From contig JANXCJ010000033.1 of the NCBI GenBank assembly GCA_025060275.1, positions 1 to 15,722 of the forward strand: a DNA stretch of 15,722 bases. The letters are read 5' to 3'. The notes under the pieces were generated by a model, which saw nothing but the letters and a program-made list of their open reading frames with translations, did no database searches and was not told where the DNA came from. Within the stretch, counting starts at the first letter, position 1. Each line of letters opens with the position of its first letter. The DNA is from Bacteroidia bacterium (GTDB lineage: Bacteria; Bacteroidota; Bacteroidia; SpSt-205). A program made the translations under genes and the position numbers. This document shows positions 14,305-15,722 of this stretch, piece by piece.

Positions 14305-14312
14305 TAGCTTTG
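14305..14312 (+). promoter_or_regulatory. TAnnTTTG promoter box of ftsH
   Basis: TAGCTTTG is a perfect match to the Bacteroidota -7 element and ends 10 bases before the ATG of ftsH, nearly the same geometry as the box before the gene at 4649. A second perfect match, TATATTTG, lies at 14283-14290. No TTTG occurs at the expected -33 position for either box. A very short 5' leader is implied if the proximal box is used. Confidence 0.42.
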
Positions 14313-14322
14313 ATAGTAAGCT

Positions 14323-15722
14323 ATGAATGCTCGTCCTACTCGCTCAGGGGGCCCTAACCTATATTGGCTTTACCTTATTCTTTTTGCCGTGCTCATTCTA
14401 TCCTTTTTTTTCATGCCTGAACGGCAGAGTAGTGTTCCTATCACCTACTTAGATTTTCAAGCGTGGGTGGAAAGGCGCCTCGTCCAGAAAGTGGTCATAA
14501 TAGCGAATCGGGGGGAAGCAGAAGTATATCTTACTCCTCAAGCCATAGAACTCAATGACATCCGCCAAAAACTTCGGAGAGGGCTCTGGGGGTTGTTGCC
14601 ATTTAGCTTTCGTGTGATTTCAACAGAAAAGTTGGAAGAGTATCTTCAGAGCCGTCATATTCCTTACGATGTTATAGAGAGAACGGATTATTTGGGTATC
14701 TTTCTGCAGTATGTGCTTCCGATTTTACTCATAATAGGCGTTTGGGTATTTCTGATTGGCAGGTTAGGTGGGAAGGGGGGAGGGGGGGGGCCTGCCAATA
14801 TTTTCTCTATTGGGCGTAGTCGGGCAGCTGTTTTTGATGCAGAGAATCGTGTATCTGTAACTTTTGAAGATGTGGCTGGTTTAGAGGAGGCAAAGCAAGA
14901 AGTAAGGGAGGTAGTAGAATTCCTGAGAAATCCGCAAAAATTCACCCGTTTAGGAGGCAAGATTCCTAAAGGCGTACTGCTTGTAGGTCCGCCAGGTACG
15001 GGTAAAACTCTCTTAGCCAAGGCTGTGGCTGGAGAGGCGGGTGTGGCTTTCTTCAGTATAAGCGGTTCAGACTTTGTGGAAATGTTCGTGGGAGTGGGTG
15101 CTGCGCGGGTAAGGGACCTTTTCCGCCAAGCAAAAGAAAAGGCTCCTTGTATCATTTTCATAGATGAGATAGACGCAGTAGGTCGGAGCCGAAGCCGAAT
15201 GAACGTACCTCTCTCCAACGATGAGAGAGAGAATACGCTCAATCAGCTCTTAGTGGAAATGGACGGGTTTAATACTGACTCAGGTATCATCATAATGGCA
15301 GCCACGAATCGTCCTGATATCTTAGACCCTGCTCTTTTGCGTCCAGGGCGCTTTGACCGAGTGATTTACATAGACCGTCCTGACATCAAGGAGCGAGAGG
15401 CTATCTTTCAGGTACATATTCGGAATCTTATTTTAGCTCCAGATGTTGATATTCATAAACTTGCTCTTCAGACTCCTGGCTTTGTAGGAGCGGATATTGC
15501 AAACGTATGTAATGAAGCAGCTCTGATTGCAGCCCGTAAAGACCGCCCCGCTATCACCATGGCAGACTTTCAGGAAGCGATAGACAAAGTTATTGGGGGC
15601 TTAGAACGGCGCAGCCGAGTTATTTCGCCTGAAGAGAAGCGTATCGTAGCCTATCATGAAGCAGGACATGCTGTGGCAGGCTGGTTTTTGGAGAATGCGG
15701 ATCCCCTTCTCAAAGTGTCTAT
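14323..15722 (+). CDS. ftsH: ATP-dependent zinc metalloprotease FtsH (partial, C-terminus outside window)
   Basis: FtsH is a membrane-anchored hexameric AAA+ protease that extracts and degrades misfolded membrane proteins and unstable regulators. The frame is open from ATG 14323 to the window end (466 codons plus two bases). Order of parts: TM1 at about 14-31, a short periplasmic region, TM2 near 128-146, a Gly-rich linker (about 148-157), then the AAA domain with Walker A GPPGTGKT (222-229), Walker B IIFIDEID (277-284) and the second region of homology RPDILDPALLRPGRFDR (330-346). The zinc-binding HEAGH is at 445-449; the third zinc ligand and the rest of the protease domain lie outside the window. 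The linker is encoded by a G6-A-G9 run. It is transcribed divergently from surE. Confidence 0.97.
   Translation, partial: MNARPTRSGGPNLYWLYLILFAVLILSFFFMPERQSSVPITYLDFQAWVERRLVQKVVIIANRGEAEVYLTPQAIELNDIRQKLRRGLWGLLPFSFRVISTEKLEEYLQSRHIPYDVIERTDYLGIFLQYVLPILLIIGVWVFLIGRLGGKGGGGGPANIFSIGRSRAAVFDAENRVSVTFEDVAGLEEAKQEVREVVEFLRNPQKFTRLGGKIPKGVLLVGPPGTGKTLLAKAVAGEAGVAFFSISGSDFVEMFVGVGAARVRDLFRQAKEKAPCIIFIDEIDAVGRSRSRMNVPLSNDERENTLNQLLVEMDGFNTDSGIIIMAATNRPDILDPALLRPGRFDRVIYIDRPDIKEREAIFQVHIRNLILAPDVDIHKLALQTPGFVGADIANVCNEAALIAARKDRPAITMADFQEAIDKVIGGLERRSRVISPEEKRIVAYHEAGHAVAGWFLENADPLLKVS
14775..14790 (+). repeat. G6-A-G9 homopolymer run within ftsH
   Basis: Six G (14775-14780), one A and nine G (14782-14790) encode part of the glycine linker after TM2 of FtsH. 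A glycine linker here is normal for the family; the unbroken G9, despite four available Gly codons, is not required by the protein. Confidence 0.85.

Noticed and set aside
14688..15242. Minus-strand open frame of 184 codons
   Set aside because: It is antisense to the AAA domain of ftsH; its Ser/Pro/Thr-rich content is the complement of ftsH codons.
1..15722. CRISPR array, transposon ends, tRNA or rRNA genes, phage or defence genes
   Set aside because: No regularly spaced repeats, no paired terminal inverted repeats with transposase, no cloverleaf or rRNA-like stretch, and no recognisable nuclease, toxin or integrase was found on either strand.

Overview
The window reads as ordinary chromosomal DNA from a member of the Bacteroidota or a close FCB-group relative. 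The evidence is indirect but consistent: several starts sit just downstream of perfect or near-perfect TAnnTTTG boxes (the Bacteroidota -7 promoter element), Shine-Dalgarno sequences are weak or badly placed, several starts are GTG, many small lipoproteins are present, and a roughly 1000-residue double amidohydrolase with an export signal is typical of that group. Genes are packed tightly with ATGA, GTGA and TGATG overlaps. I see no tRNA, rRNA, CRISPR array, insertion sequence or phage gene.

Layout. (1) 1-2526, minus strand: a chemotaxis-type methylation operon in the order cheR, a receiver-less cheB, an exported PEBP/YbhB-like protein, and a two-TM protein that appears to enter a GAF domain at the window edge. 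(2) 2725-3873, minus: two overlapping exported thioredoxin-fold proteins (a TlpA-like WCRPC protein and a CNHCP redoxin), perhaps followed by a 28-codon ORF. (3) 3912-4595, plus: a divergent short-chain dehydrogenase fold protein that lacks the catalytic tyrosine. (4) 4649-8417, plus: an envelope operon with a large lipoprotein ending in a TPR-like unit, a DUF3617-like lipoprotein, three tandem paralogous small lipoproteins (the first visibly decayed) and a small secreted protein, closed by a good intrinsic terminator at 8493-8530. (5) 8549-14239, minus: surE, ftsY, an unrecognised helical protein, crcB/fluC and a two-module amidohydrolase, all adjoining or overlapping. (6) 14323-15722, plus: the first 466 codons of ftsH, divergent from surE.

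How the genes fit together. CheR and CheB would set reversible glutamate methylation on a receptor, and the co-transcribed membrane protein is the obvious candidate partner. The redoxin pair would act on disulfides or peroxides outside the cytoplasm. FtsY and FtsH handle membrane-protein targeting and quality control; SurE is a housekeeping nucleotidase and CrcB exports fluoride.

The most notable sequence-level observations are the lipoprotein paralogue that has lost both its lipobox cysteine and its reading frame, the SDR with Ile in place of the catalytic Tyr, the PEBP gene inside a cheR-cheB operon, the degenerate first amidohydrolase module, and TAnnTTTG boxes so close to start codons that near-leaderless mRNAs are implied. 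None of these by itself shows a new defence or mobile system, and I do not claim one.
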